A stretch of DNA of 64,000 nt from Mycobacterium sp. ITM-2016-00316 (GCF_002968335.2 NZ_CP134398.1:3286001-3350000), one strand, 5' to 3'; positions 35,222 to 45,034 are shown, counted from the stretch's first letter. Notes: generated by a model from the letters alone, not told the origin. Translations and numbers: made by a program.

Positions 35222-37513
35222 ATGGCCAAACGCGCAGCCGGCACCGCATCCGGAGAACAGGACTTCGAACAGGATGTGGCGGCCACCCAGGCATACTTCG
35301 ACAGCCCGCGCTTCGAGGGCATCACCCGGCTCTACTCGGCCCGTCAGGTCGCTGAGCAGCGCGGCACCATCCCGTCGGACTATCCGGTGGCCCGCGAAGC
35401 CGCGACGGCCTTCTTCCCCCGGCTGCGCGAACTGTTCGGTCAGAAGAAGAGCATCACCACCTTCGGGCCGTACTCCCCCGGCCAGGCCGTGACGATGAAG
35501 CGGATGGGCATCGAGGGCATCTATCTGGGCGGCTGGGCCACCTCGGCCAAGGGCTCGATCAACGAGGACCCAGGACCCGATCTGGCCAGCTACCCACTGA
35601 GCCAGGTTCCCGATGAGGCGGCCGGCCTGGTGCGCGCCCTGCTCACCGCCGACCGCAATCAGCAATACCTGCGGCTGAAGATGACCCCCGAGCAGCGTGC
35701 GAGCACCCCGGCGGTGGACTACCGGCCGTTCATCATCGCCGACGCCGACACCGGCCACGGTGGTGATCCACACGTGCGCAACCTGATTCGCCGTTTCGTC
35801 GAGTCGGGCGTGCCTGGTTACCACATCGAGGACCAGCGGCCCGGCACCAAGAAGTGCGGCCACCAGGGCGGCAAGGTGCTGGTGCCGTCGGACGAACAGA
35901 TCAAGCGGCTCAACACCGCCCGGTTCCAGCTCGACATCATGCGGGTGCCCGGCATCATCGTCGCCCGCACCGATGCCGAGGCGGCCAACCTGATCGACGG
36001 CCGGGCCGACGAGCGCGACCAGCCGTTCCTGCTGGGCGCCACCAATCTGAAGATCCCGCCGTACAAGTCGTGTTTCCTGGCGATGACCCGGCATTTCCAC
36101 ACGCTCGGGGTCAACGAACTCAACGGTCATCTGCTCTACGCGCTGCCCGACGGCGAGTACGCCGCGGCCGAGGCCTGGCTGGAGAGCCAGGGCATCCTCG
36201 CCGCGATCGCCACCGCCGTCGAGGCCCATAAGAAGGACCCTGGCCAGTCCGTCGACGCCTTGTTCGACGGGGTGGAATCGCAGTTCGTGGAGGCCTGGCA
36301 GAACGACGCCGGGCTGGAAACCTACGGTGACGCGGTCGCCGAGCTGCTGGAGTTCCGGGAGCGCGAGGGCGAGAAGGCGGAGCTGAGCGCGGCGGAGTGG
36401 CGTGCGTTCGCCGCGCAGGCCTCGCTGTATGTGGCGCGGGGCAAGGCCAAGGAACTGGGCGCCGACGTGGCGTGGGATCCGGAGCGGGTCAAAACCCCCG
36501 AGGGGTACTACCAGATCCGCGGCGGCATCCCGTACGCGATCGCCAAGTCGCTGGCGGCCGCACCCTTCGCCGACATCCTCTGGATGGAGACCAAGACCGC
36601 CGACCTGGCCGACGCCCGCGAATTCGCGCACGCCATCCACGCCGTCTACCCGGACAAGATGCTGGCCTACAACCTGTCACCGTCGTTCAACTGGGACACC
36701 ACCGGCATGAGCGATGACGAGATGCGGGCCTTCCCGGAGGAGATCGGCAAGCTCGGGTTCGTCTTCAATTTCATGACCTACGGCGGGCACCAGATCGACG
36801 GTGTGGCGGCCGAGGAGTTCGCGACCGCATTGCTGCAGGACGGCATGCTGTCGCTGGCCCGGCTGCAGCGCAAGATGCGGCTGGTCGAATCCCCTTACCG
36901 CACACCGCAAACCCTGGTGGGCGGGCCGCGCAGCGATGCGGCGCTGGCCGCCTCCTCGGGTCGGACGGCGACCACCAAGTCGATGGGCAAGGGCTCCACC
37001 CAGCATCAGCACCTGGTGCAGACCGAGGTGCCGCGCAAGCTGCTGGAGGAATGGCTGGCGCTGTGGGGCGAGCACTACCAGATCGGTGAGACCCTGCGGG
37101 TGCAGCTGCGACCCCGCCGGGCCGGTTCCGATGTGCTCGAGCTGGGCATCTACGGCGACGGTGATGACAAGCTCGCCGATGTGGTGGTCGACCCGATCAA
37201 GGACCGGCACGGGCGCAACATCCTGACGGTGCGCGATCAGAACACCTACGCCGAGAAGCTGCGCAAGAAGCGCCTGATGGACGTGATCCACCTGTGGCTC
37301 ATCCACCGGTTCAAGCCGGAGATCGTGTACTACGTGACGCCCACCGAGGACAACATCTATCAGACCGAGAAGATGAAAAAGCACGGCATCTTCAGCAATG
37401 TCTATCAGGAGGTCGGGGAGATCATCGTCGCCGACGTCAACCAGCAGCGCATCGACGAACTCCTGGCCGCCGACCGCAACGCGCTGGGCAAGCTCATCCG
37501 CAAGGAGGACTAG
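35222..37513 (+). CDS. aceA: Isocitrate lyase ICL2
   Basis: A 763-residue isocitrate lyase of the long ICL2 type found in mycobacteria; ordinary ICL1 is about 430 residues. It splits isocitrate into glyoxylate and succinate in the glyoxylate shunt, and ICL1 also serves as methylisocitrate lyase. The catalytic signature KKCGH is at about 210-214, with Cys212 as the active-site thiol. The substrate-binding region NLSPSFNW is intact, as is ADADTGHGG. The additional C-terminal domain (about 590-763) ends in [12 protein letters not shown]; in M. tuberculosis ICL2 such a domain binds acetyl-CoA and propionyl-CoA allosterically. GAGGAG lies seven bases upstream of the ATG. It supports growth on fatty acids and sterol-derived C2/C3 units. 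Confidence 0.95.
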   Translation: MAKRAAGTASGEQDFEQDVAATQAYFDSPRFEGITRLYSARQVAEQRGTIPSDYPVAREAATAFFPRLRELFGQKKSITTFGPYSPGQAVTMKRMGIEGIYLGGWATSAKGSINEDPGPDLASYPLSQVPDEAAGLVRALLTADRNQQYLRLKMTPEQRASTPAVDYRPFIIADADTGHGGDPHVRNLIRRFVESGVPGYHIEDQRPGTKKCGHQGGKVLVPSDEQIKRLNTARFQLDIMRVPGIIVARTDAEAANLIDGRADERDQPFLLGATNLKIPPYKSCFLAMTRHFHTLGVNELNGHLLYALPDGEYAAAEAWLESQGILAAIATAVEAHKKDPGQSVDALFDGVESQFVEAWQNDAGLETYGDAVAELLEFREREGEKAELSAAEWRAFAAQASLYVARGKAKELGADVAWDPERVKTPEGYYQIRGGIPYAIAKSLAAAPFADILWMETKTADLADAREFAHAIHAVYPDKMLAYNLSPSFNWDTTGMSDDEMRAFPEEIGKLGFVFNFMTYGGHQIDGVAAEEFATALLQDGMLSLARLQRKMRLVESPYRTPQTLVGGPRSDAALAASSGRTATTKSMGKGSTQHQHLVQTEVPRKLLEEWLALWGEHYQIGETLRVQLRPRRAGSDVLELGIYGDGDDKLADVVVDPIKDRHGRNILTVRDQNTYAEKLRKKRLMDVIHLWLIHRFKPEIVYYVTPTEDNIYQTEKMKKHGIFSNVYQEVGEIIVADVNQQRIDELLAADRNALGKLIRKED

Positions 37514-37521
37514 CGATTCGG

Positions 37522-37863
37522 CTAACCGCCGGCTCCCTGGTCGAGACCGAGGTGGGTGCCGTAGTACCACGGCACACCCACCTTGGCGACCAGCGCCACC
37601 GCGACGAAGGCGAGCACCGCGACGGGTAATCCGATCGCGCCGGACCGTGACCGCACCGGTGAAAAGGTCAGGCCCAGAAACAGAATGGCGAAACCCACCG
37701 CGGCCCACATGACCACTTGCAGCGGTGTGTCGACCGCTGCCCCGTAGTCGGTGACGTGGCCGTCCGGGAAACCGGCCATCGCCACGTCCATCGAGGTGGT
37801 GAACGCCAGCCACATCGCGGCGCCGGCGCCCAGCAGGCAGATGATCGTGCCGACAGTCTTCAT
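37522..37863 (-). CDS. Small membrane protein of unknown function
   Basis: A 113-residue protein with three hydrophobic segments: about 5-22 (GTIICLLGAGAAMWLAFT), 50-68 (VVMWAAVGFAILFLGLTF) and 78-97 (LPVAVLAFVAVALVAKVGV). A short hydrophilic loop, GFPDGHVTDYGAAVDTPLQ, follows the first helix and is probably outside. I do not recognise the family. It converges on icl2 with eight bases between stops, and a large inverted repeat lies upstream. Confidence 0.6.
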   Translation of the reverse strand: MKTVGTIICLLGAGAAMWLAFTTSMDVAMAGFPDGHVTDYGAAVDTPLQVVMWAAVGFAILFLGLTFSPVRSRSGAIGLPVAVLAFVAVALVAKVGVPWYYGTHLGLDQGAGG

Positions 37864-37896
37864 CGGGGTGATTATCGTCCGCCGGATGCGGTCTGT

Positions 37897-37961
37897 CCCG
37901 CGAGATTGCCGTTATCGATGCCTCCACTCGCGCTTTCGCGCGATAACGACAATCTCGCGGG
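37897..37961. repeat. Long imperfect inverted repeat, 21-bp arms
   Basis: The arm at 37897-37917 (CCCGCGAGATTGCCGTTATCG with one mismatch) pairs with 37941-37961. The loop is 23 bases. The stem could form a strong hairpin in DNA or RNA. There is no T-tract. It lies between two minus-strand genes and resembles a short palindromic intergenic element; other copies outside the window cannot be checked. Confidence 0.6.
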
Positions 37962-37973
37962 CCGTACCAGCGG

Positions 37974-40307
37974 CTATCCGCGCAGCGCTTCTCCGGCCGG
38001 CCCCAGGTCGAGGAACACGGTCTCGCCGTTGGCGTCCTCGAGCCCGTCATTGTCGGTGACAACGTACAGATTGCCGTTGCCCGCAACGGCGAAGCCTTCG
38101 ACCTTCTCCTGCACGAATCCCCTGGTGGCCTGCAGGTCCGGCAGCAGGTCCCGGGCCAGCGTCTTGGGCAGCACCTTCGGCACCTCGGTGCCGCTCACCC
38201 CGTCCTCGGTGGGGATCTGCACCCGGTAGATGGCCTTGACGCGGGCATCGGGCCCGTTGAGCTTGTCCCGCTCGAGCACCAACAACGCGCCGTCATGTAC
38301 CGCGATCTCGGACAATCCGATCCAATCGCCCTCGGCGTCAGTCGAATCCAGCTGATAGCCGAACCACTGCCAGGACTTGTCGGCCGGGTTGTAGCGGCCG
38401 ATGCGGGCCACACCCGACGGGTCGGATTTCAGCTCACGCTGCAGCGCCACCCACACGTGATCACCATCGACGGCGACACCCTCCAGACCCTGCCCACCCA
38501 GCTCCGCGGTGATCTCGGCGCGCAGCGCGATCCGGTCCTTGATGCTGCCGTCGGTGGCGACGTTGATCAGCTCGTTGCCGGTGCCCTCCTCGCCCTCCAC
38601 GGCGAGCACGAAACCGTCTGGACGCGCGGCGATTCCCTCGATGTCGAGGCTGACGGGCTTGCCGCCCTCGGTGACGACGAGCTGGCTGTCGATCAGCGCG
38701 GGCGTCTTGGACAGATCGACGCTGAGGATGCGGGCCGGGCCGTAGGCGATATCGGTGGCGGTGAACAGCCGCTCCGGGGCGGCCGGGTCCGCGGCGAGCG
38801 CGCCGAGCGCCCCCCATCCGATCGGGGCGCCGTCGAGGTCGCCCGAGATGATCGAGGGGAACGCCGGCTTGCCGCCGTCGGCGGCGAAGGCGTCGCCGTA
38901 GCCGTAGATGGTGACCGACGCCCGCACCCGGTTCTCGGCATCGTCGGCCTCCGACGAGACGACCAGCAGATTGCGTGCGGGAACGGCCAGGATGCCTTCC
39001 GGTCCTGGTGTGGTGGGCAGGATCTGCCGGAACACCGGGGCCGCCGGATCACTCACGTCATAAGCGGCGACGAAGTTGCTCCGCTCGGAGGCTACCAATG
39101 CCGTTGGACGCCCGTCGATCTCGGCGATGGCCAGGCCCTCGGGTTCGGGCCCTTTGGACTCGGCGCGCCCCTCGATGTGCAGGCCGGTCCGAACCGCGAG
39201 CTGCTCGACGGAGTTCCCGGCATCCCATACCACCTCGCCGGTGGCCGCATCGAAGACCGACCAGCCGCGGGTGCCACCCTTCCAGTCACCTTCGTTGGCG
39301 GTCGCGACATGATCGTTGCCGATCCAGCCGATCGCGTCGGGCTCGCGCGGGGCGGCCTCGATGGCACCACTCTGGTCGATGGCGCCGTCCTCGGCGGTGT
39401 CGATACCGTCGACGGCCTGGGTTCCCGCGGTGAAGATCGAGGAGACCGTGCCGGTCTTGCCGTCGATGATGGCGATGCCGTTGTTCTCCTGCAGGGTCAG
39501 CGCGACCTGACCGCGCGAGTTGATGCTGACGTATTCGGGCTCAAGGTCTTCGGGGGTGTCCAGGCCGGCGGCGCGGGCCTGCTCGACGTCGAAATCGACC
39601 TTGCGTGCGGTCCAGGCCGTGGGCGCCCCGGTCAGGGTCAGCAGCTGCAGGAACCCGGTCGGCGGCTGGGGCAGGTCGCCCTCCTCACCTCCGTCCGGGG
39701 TGAACTCCTCGTCGCGTTGGTTCTCCATGGCGATGGCGGCGAAGGAGCCGTCCGGGCTGATGGCGATCGAGTCGGGCTGGCCGCCGAGGTCGATGCTGTG
39801 TACCCGGGCCCGGTCGGCGACGCGGACGATGTCGACGCGGCCGGAGGGGTTGGCAAAGTCACCACCGGTGGTGTCGACGACGACCAGGACGAACTCGCCG
39901 TGGGCGGCCACCGAAGTCGGCTGGTCGTCGGCGTGCCCGAGCTCGGCCAGCGAAAGTGTGCCCAGCCCGGCAGGTTTCAGCGGGTCGCGGATGTCGGCGA
40001 ACCCGATGCGCTTGGCCGCGGCATCGGTGTAGATCACGGTGTTGCCGTCCGGGGTGACCGTCGAGATCTCGGCGACGGTCTCGGTCGCGGGGTCCTCCGC
40101 GGCCGGGCGGTTCAGGTACACCGGGTAGGTCGCCAGGCGGTGGTACCGCTCGGCGTCGGGCAGATCGAAGTCGATCGGCGAGGTCGCGCGCTGCGTCTGC
40201 GGGACGGGCGCACCGGCGTTGTCCTCCGGTGTGCTCGGCGAGCAGGCGGCCGCGAGCAGTGCGGTGACCGCGGCGGCTGCCGTCACGCGACCCAGGTTCG
40301 ACGTCAT
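37974..40307 (-). CDS. Phytase-like (PF13449-type) lipoprotein, beta-propeller
   Basis: A 777-residue exported lipoprotein: MTSNLGRVTAAAAVTALLAA followed by ACS, a plausible lipobox. The first half (about 60-480) looks like a repeated beta-propeller built from blades such as TVTPDGNTVIYTDAAAKRIG and PDSIAISPDGSFAAIAMENQ. The second half (about 480-777) matches the esterase-like/phytase-like domain, with DIEGIAARPDGFVLAVEGEE, GQGLEGVAVDGDHVWVALQR and the end VVTDNDGLEDANGETVFLDL. Such proteins often bind calcium and may hydrolyse phosphoesters outside the membrane; activity is unproven. The ATG is at 40307. The preceding gene (PGRS-like) is separated by a strong terminator. Confidence 0.85.
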   Translation of the reverse strand: MTSNLGRVTAAAAVTALLAAACSPSTPEDNAGAPVPQTQRATSPIDFDLPDAERYHRLATYPVYLNRPAAEDPATETVAEISTVTPDGNTVIYTDAAAKRIGFADIRDPLKPAGLGTLSLAELGHADDQPTSVAAHGEFVLVVVDTTGGDFANPSGRVDIVRVADRARVHSIDLGGQPDSIAISPDGSFAAIAMENQRDEEFTPDGGEEGDLPQPPTGFLQLLTLTGAPTAWTARKVDFDVEQARAAGLDTPEDLEPEYVSINSRGQVALTLQENNGIAIIDGKTGTVSSIFTAGTQAVDGIDTAEDGAIDQSGAIEAAPREPDAIGWIGNDHVATANEGDWKGGTRGWSVFDAATGEVVWDAGNSVEQLAVRTGLHIEGRAESKGPEPEGLAIAEIDGRPTALVASERSNFVAAYDVSDPAAPVFRQILPTTPGPEGILAVPARNLLVVSSEADDAENRVRASVTIYGYGDAFAADGGKPAFPSIISGDLDGAPIGWGALGALAADPAAPERLFTATDIAYGPARILSVDLSKTPALIDSQLVVTEGGKPVSLDIEGIAARPDGFVLAVEGEEGTGNELINVATDGSIKDRIALRAEITAELGGQGLEGVAVDGDHVWVALQRELKSDPSGVARIGRYNPADKSWQWFGYQLDSTDAEGDWIGLSEIAVHDGALLVLERDKLNGPDARVKAIYRVQIPTEDGVSGTEVPKVLPKTLARDLLPDLQATRGFVQEKVEGFAVAGNGNLYVVTDNDGLEDANGETVFLDLGPAGEALRG

Positions 40308-40393
40308 GGGGACCCCTGTTCAGTTGGCGGTGAAGTCGAGTGATCTTGACCAACCCGGATGAACGCCGGGCAACACCCAGGTGGCCAACGAGA

Positions 40394-40426
40394 AAGGGCC
40401 GGTCCTGAGTGACAGGACCGGCCCTT
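40394..40426 (-). terminator. Intrinsic terminator downstream of PGRS-like gene
   Basis: A perfect 14-bp stem, AAGGGCCGGTCCTG (40394-40407) with CAGGACCGGCCCTT (40413-40426), closes a five-base loop. On the minus strand the stem is followed by TTTCT. It ends 18 bases past the stop of the PGRS-like gene and isolates the phytase-like gene further downstream. Confidence 0.85.
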
Positions 40427-40443
40427 CCTACTGCTTGTTGCGA

Positions 40444-42177
40444 TCAGACGACGTTGCCGCCGGTGTTGCCGGGGCGCCCGCCGGGGCCGCCGCCCTGACC
40501 GGGGGCTCCGTTGGACTCGCCACCGTTGCCGCCGTTGCCGCCGATGCCACCGAAGTTGCCGCTGCCGCCGTTGCCACCGCTGCCGCCGGTTCCGGAGTTG
40601 AGACCTTGGTCGCCGACGCCGTTTCCGCCGTTGCCACCGCGACCGCCGCCGGTCAGGATGCCACGACCGTCACCGCCCGAACCGCCGTCGCCGCCGATTC
40701 CGCCTTCGCCGTCGTTGGTGCCGTCGCCGCCGTTACCGCCGCGGCCACCGCCTCCGAGCACCAGACCGCTGCCACCACCGGTGCCACCGGAACCGCCTGC
40801 GCCCGTGCCGCTCTCGGATGTGCCGCCGCCACCGTTACCGCCACGACCGCCGCTACCGACGATCGCATTGTTGCCGCCGGTGCCGCCGGCGCCGCCGGTT
40901 GCGGTTCCGTCCGTCGCCGTGGCATCGCCACCGGTGCCGCCCCATCCGCCGCTACCGACCTCGACCACACCACCGGTGCCGCCCGCGCCGCCGACCGCCG
41001 AACCTCCGGCGCCGGCGGTGGCGCTACCGCCATCACCGCCGCGCCCCGGGTCGTAGAGGCCCTGGCCACCGTCGCCGCCCGCGCCACCGGTGGCGGTGCC
41101 GGCTCCGTCGCCCTGCGCGGCGCCACCGGCGCCGCCGCTACCACCGCCGCCCACGATGCCCGCGGTGCCACCGTTACCGCCGGCGCCGCCCACCGCGTTG
41201 GCGCCCTCGGCAGTGCCGCCGGCGCCGCCGTGGCCGCCATCGCCACCGATCAGGCCGGCCGCGCCACCGTCGCCACCCGCGCCACCGGTCTCGTCCGCGC
41301 CGGCCTGGTCACCGGCTCCGCCACTCCCGCCGTTACCGAAGAGCAGGCCGCCACGGCCACCGTTACCGCCGTCGGCGTTCAGGCCGGAACCGTCACCACC
41401 GCTGCCGCCGTTACCCAACAGGCCCGCCGCTCCGCCATTTCCACCGCCGAGGCCGCCGTCGCCACCGCTGCCGAGCAGACCGCCCTGGCCACCGTCGGCG
41501 CCGAAGCCACCGGCGCCGCCGTTACCGAAGAGCAGGCCGCCACGGCCGCCGTTGACGCCGGCGGTGATGGAGCTGAAGCCGTTGCCGATCAGCAGGCCGC
41601 CATCCGGATTGGACAGGGTGCCGTTGCGCACGAAGAAGCTGACGACCGGGATGCGGCCGCCGATGTCGCCGAGCAGTCCGGCGATCGCGCCGGGCAGATC
41701 GCCGAGGGTGGTCTGGGCCACCTGCAATGCTCCGGTGGCGTCGGCCACCATCACGGTGACCTCGGTGTTGGAGTCCCCGCCGGTACGCGCGACGGCGTCG
41801 GCGAGGACCTCGGGAGTGAAGGGGGCTGCGCCACTTCCGGCGGCCGCGCGCGAGGAGGACCCGCCCTCAGCCGACGAGCCGTCGGTGCCGCCACCGGTGG
41901 GAGCGAACGTGATCAGGGTGCCGCCGGTGTCTGCGGCGCCGGGCACGGCGGCCTCGGGCGCGCCGCCGATCTGCGCGCCGTACAGCGCGTTGGGCGACGG
42001 GTTGGGCGACACGGCGGCCGCCAGCACAGGTTGGGCATGCACCACCGAGGGGGCGGACACCGCTGCCGGGCCGGCTACCTCCGTCCCATTACCGTCTACC
42101 GAGATGACGGTGACGCCCGTGGTCGCCAATACACCCGCCGCCAATGCCGAAAAGATTGTGCTGGGCACGTTTCCCAC
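40444..42177 (-). CDS. PGRS-like glycine-rich secreted protein lacking a PE domain
   Basis: A 577-residue protein. The N-terminus is a signal-like segment (MGNVPSTIFSALAAGVLATT) followed by a unique region to about residue 195 (YGAQIGGAPEAAVPGAADTG, TPEVLADAVARTGGDSNTEV). From about 195 on it consists of GG-X repeats like the PGRS region of mycobacterial PE_PGRS proteins: GGAGG, NGGxGG and GLLFGNGG recur many times. The conserved N-terminal PE motif (Pro-Glu, about 110 residues) is missing. The repeats are collagen-like only in glycine content and may form a polyglycine-helix array, perhaps at the cell surface. GTG 42177 has AAGGAG five bases upstream. The DNA is a low-complexity GCC/ACC array. 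Confidence 0.85.
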   Translation of the reverse strand: MGNVPSTIFSALAAGVLATTGVTVISVDGNGTEVAGPAAVSAPSVVHAQPVLAAAVSPNPSPNALYGAQIGGAPEAAVPGAADTGGTLITFAPTGGGTDGSSAEGGSSSRAAAGSGAAPFTPEVLADAVARTGGDSNTEVTVMVADATGALQVAQTTLGDLPGAIAGLLGDIGGRIPVVSFFVRNGTLSNPDGGLLIGNGFSSITAGVNGGRGGLLFGNGGAGGFGADGGQGGLLGSGGDGGLGGGNGGAAGLLGNGGSGGDGSGLNADGGNGGRGGLLFGNGGSGGAGDQAGADETGGAGGDGGAAGLIGGDGGHGGAGGTAEGANAVGGAGGNGGTAGIVGGGGSGGAGGAAQGDGAGTATGGAGGDGGQGLYDPGRGGDGGSATAGAGGSAVGGAGGTGGVVEVGSGGWGGTGGDATATDGTATGGAGGTGGNNAIVGSGGRGGNGGGGTSESGTGAGGSGGTGGGSGLVLGGGGRGGNGGDGTNDGEGGIGGDGGSGGDGRGILTGGGRGGNGGNGVGDQGLNSGTGGSGGNGGSGNFGGIGGNGGNGGESNGAPGQGGGPGGRPGNTGGNVV

Positions 42178-42503
42178 CGCTGCTCCTTAACCTGACCCGA
42201 TTTGCCGCCCGAAGTATGGCAGACACGCGCTTAGAAATCTCTCAGTTTGCGACAAGCCGGGCAAAAGTGTTGCGCCAGCCGTCCCACATCGGCCACTGTC
42301 CGCACTTTTCGCGCCAATACGGCGCTCACCGACGTACCTCTTGACATCGGCACAGTTTTGCTGTGGGCCCGTTTCCGCACTGGTCGCAAGTCGGGTGACC
42401 CGGTTGCTGCCCCGTACCGCACACTGTCGGGATCGGTGCGGCGCCCCGGCGCGCGGAAACAGTTCGCCGACATTGACACCGCGCGCCCGATCCGGCATTT
42501 AAA
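42178..42503. other. Divergent intergenic region, 326 bp
   Basis: This stretch separates the PGRS-like gene from the LAS-type peptidase-like gene and must hold both promoters. I see no convincing gene, repeat or hairpin. The short open frames on each strand lack start signals and family patterns. An AT-rich stretch (TTTAAAG at 42499-42505) directly precedes the downstream GTG. Confidence 0.5.
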
Positions 42504-43181
42504 GTGCTCAGCGTGGGCAGAAACCTGTTAGCCGCGAACCGGGGACGGTGGTTGGCGATCGCCGGCTCCATCATCATCTCCGCAGGCGTGCTGTACGCCC
42601 AGAACGCGGCCCCGCGCCCGGTTGGCATTCCGGAGGCCGCCGCGCCCGGACAGGCGTCGGCCGAGCCCGCGGCGCCTCTGCTGCCCACCGGCGCCGCCCA
42701 GGCCCCCACCGAGGCCGAACTGTTGGCGGTCAGCGCACCGGTGGACACCCGGGTACTCGACTTCCCGCTCGACGCGGGCGTTACGCCCGAGCAGGGCCTG
42801 CAGGTCAAGACCATCTGGGTGGCCCGCGCCATCAGCATGATGTACCCCGAGATCACCACCATCGGCGGCTACCGCCAGGATCCGCTGAAGTGGCATCCCA
42901 ACGGGCTGGCCATCGACGTGATGATCCCCAACCACGGCAGCGACGCGGGGATCGAACTCGGCAATCAGATCGCCGGACTCGCCCTGGCCAACGCCGAGCG
43001 CTGGGGCGTCATCCACGTCATCTGGCGGCAGGGCTTCTACCCGGGCATCGGCGCACCCAGCTGGACCGCCGATTACGGCTCGGAAACGCTGAACCACTTC
43101 GACCACATCCACATCGCGACCGATGGGGGCGGCTACCCCACCGGCCGCGAGTCCTACTACCTCGGTTCGATGAAGCCCTGA
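42504..43181 (+). CDS. Membrane-anchored LAS/VanY-like peptidase-fold protein
   Basis: A 225-residue protein with an N-terminal membrane anchor (about 16-33, LAIAGSIIISAGVLYAQN) and an Ala/Pro-rich linker, so the domain is outside the membrane. Residues about 90-225 hold a zinc-peptidase-like signature: WHPNGLAIDV (His131 and Asp138) and LNHFDHIHI (His201, His203). This corresponds to HxxGxAxD and the second His pair of LAS enzymes (D-Ala-D-Ala carboxypeptidase VanY, lysostaphin-type, ARB_07466-like). It probably acts on peptidoglycan or binds it; activity is inferred. GTG 42504 is the chosen start and GTG 42513 is also possible. Confidence 0.75.
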   Translation: MLSVGRNLLAANRGRWLAIAGSIIISAGVLYAQNAAPRPVGIPEAAAPGQASAEPAAPLLPTGAAQAPTEAELLAVSAPVDTRVLDFPLDAGVTPEQGLQVKTIWVARAISMMYPEITTIGGYRQDPLKWHPNGLAIDVMIPNHGSDAGIELGNQIAGLALANAERWGVIHVIWRQGFYPGIGAPSWTADYGSETLNHFDHIHIATDGGGYPTGRESYYLGSMKP

Positions 43182-43184
43182 GCC

Positions 43185-45034
43185 TCAGACCGCGATCGAC
43201 GGGTCCACACAGGCGCCGAGCGCCGGATCCCCGCACACCTGCAGTCCGACCAGCATCGAGGGCGGTGCCGGCGGGGTGTACGACGGGAAGTCCGGTGCGG
43301 CCGGCGGCCAGAAGGGGTAGATGCTGGCGCCGGTGACACCGGTGATCCGGGCAACGACCTGAGCCACGAAGTTCGTCGCCACATACCCCAGATCCCCGAT
43401 GAACTGCACCGGCCCGACGGCCAGCCCGGCCAGCAGGCTAACTATCGGAATATTTTGTGCAGCAAGCGATTTGATGCCGCCAACGATGCCGTCGACGATA
43501 TCGACCAGGAAGTACGGGATCGAGGTGAAGATGGTGCGCACCCCGAGGGCGATGTTGGTGACGGTGTCCGGGTAGCCGTTCTTCGAGATGAGGTCCTGCA
43601 GCGCCTCACGCAGCGCCGCATCGTTGTTGATCGGGATGACATTGTTGGTGAGTTCGGTCATCGACGTGCCGTCGCTCGCCCGCGGGGTCCCGCCGAACAG
43701 CGTCACCACCGTCGGGGTGACATCGACGATCTGGTACTGCAGGTTGATCGCCCCCGGCGTGAACCCGGGACCGTTGACGATGACGAATGTCTCGGTCTCG
43801 TCCGGCGATTGGAAGCCGTGCCCGAGTCCGCGCTGCGGCTGGTGTCCGTGATCGGTGACCAGGACGATGGTCCACTCCTCGTTGTTGGCCGTCTCCCAGG
43901 CGTCGACCGCGGCCATGATTTCGCCGAGGTTGCGGTCGAAGTTGTTCAGTGCCAGCTTGTATTCCTCGGAGGCGCCACCGTACATGTGGCCGTTCTCGTC
44001 GACACCCACGAAGTAACTGAAGACAAAGTTCGCGACGGTCGGGTTCGAGTCGGCGATGATCAGTTCGGTCGTGTCCCCGACCGCGTCATCGGTCTTCAGC
44101 CAGTTCGGGTCATCCTCGCGTTTCCCGATGTAGCGCACCAGATCTGCGCCCAGGTCACCACCCGCGGCGGCGATGGCGGCGATCACGTCCCAGTTGGCCA
44201 CCGCCGTGGTCTGGATGCCGTCGTCGTGGTCCTCCTGAGCTGGTTGAACACCGTCGGCCACCTGTTGTACGTCCACGGCGTGAAGATGTTGTTGATGACG
44301 CCGGTCTTCTCGCCCCAGTTGCCGGTCAGGATGGTCGACCAGGACGGGTTGGAGATGGTGGTGTGCCCGACGATGCTCGACGGGGCGGTCGAGCTGCCCT
44401 GGATGAGGTTGAAGAAGTTGACGTTGGTCGGGTCGGCGAGCACCCGGCTGAGGTTGGTGCCGTCCACTCCGATCACCAAGACGTTCGGGGTGTCCACCGA
44501 GGCGATGCCGACCTGCGGTCCGCTGGTGGCGTTGCGGCGCAAGGTGTTGCGTTCCAGCTCGTCACGTACCGCGCCGAGCGCCGCCAACGCCGCGGGCGCT
44601 TCCACCGGCGGGGTTCCAGGATCCGGATTGACCAGTGGCGCCGCCGGGTTCACCGGGATGGTGATGAGCGTGACGGCCGGCTCGGCCGGCGCGCCCGCCG
44701 ACAACGGGCTGGTCTTGGCGGTGCGTGCGGTCTTCGCGCGCAGCGGGGACGTGCGGTCGGCCAGCGGCACGGCACCGGAGCCCGAGCCGGCGGCCGACCG
44801 GGCCGACCGGGTGGTCTTCTGCTCTCCGGTGCTCGACGAGCTCGAGTTCGACGACGTGCTGCTGCTGCCGGTGTTCGACGAGCTTGAGGAACTGGTCGAA
44901 CTCGAAGACGACGAGGAAGAGGACGACGAGTCCCCCGTCTCGGCGAACGCGGTCGGCGCCGACGCCAGTGCCACCCCCACCCCCAGAGTTACCGCCAAAG
45001 CGCCGACCCGACCGATGTGCTTGGCGTAACCCAT
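43185..45034 (-). pseudogene. Exported alkaline-phosphatase-superfamily phosphodiesterase with frameshift
   Basis: The gene starts at ATG 45034 with a signal peptide (MGYAKHIGRVGALAVTLGVG to AFA). A long serine-rich linker (about 35-75) precedes NVLVIGVDGTNLSRVLADPT and WSTILTGNWGEKTGV, the metal and nucleophile region of the nucleotide-pyrophosphatase/phosphodiesterase group. Near 44231-44241, after FNQL, the frame shifts: the rest (DDGIQTTAVANWDVIAAIAA, LVTDHGHQPQRGLGHGFQSP, VDVTPTVVTLFGG) is in the neighbouring frame. One missing base would restore about 616 residues. The C-terminal 200 residues resemble membrane-associated helices. If real, the break removes metal ligands and abolishes activity; it may instead be a sequencing error. 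Confidence 0.85.

Noticed and set aside
40450..41580. Dense GCC/ACC repeats suggesting a CRISPR or satellite
   Set aside because: The repeats are not of fixed length, have no spacers, and are explained by GG-X codons of the PGRS-like protein.
40381..42195. Long open frame on the plus strand opposite the PGRS gene
   Set aside because: It is an alanine/threonine-rich mirror of a repetitive GC-rich gene on the other strand; no RBS and no family pattern.
42187..42498. 103-codon frame on the minus strand in the 326-bp intergenic gap
   Set aside because: No RBS, no hydrophobic or motif pattern, and it would overlap the promoters of both flanking genes.
44870..44950. Serine-rich run as a possible frameshift or phase-variable tract
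   Set aside because: It is codon-mixed (TCG, TCC, AGC) with no mononucleotide run and stays in frame; the actual frame break lies about 650 bp away.
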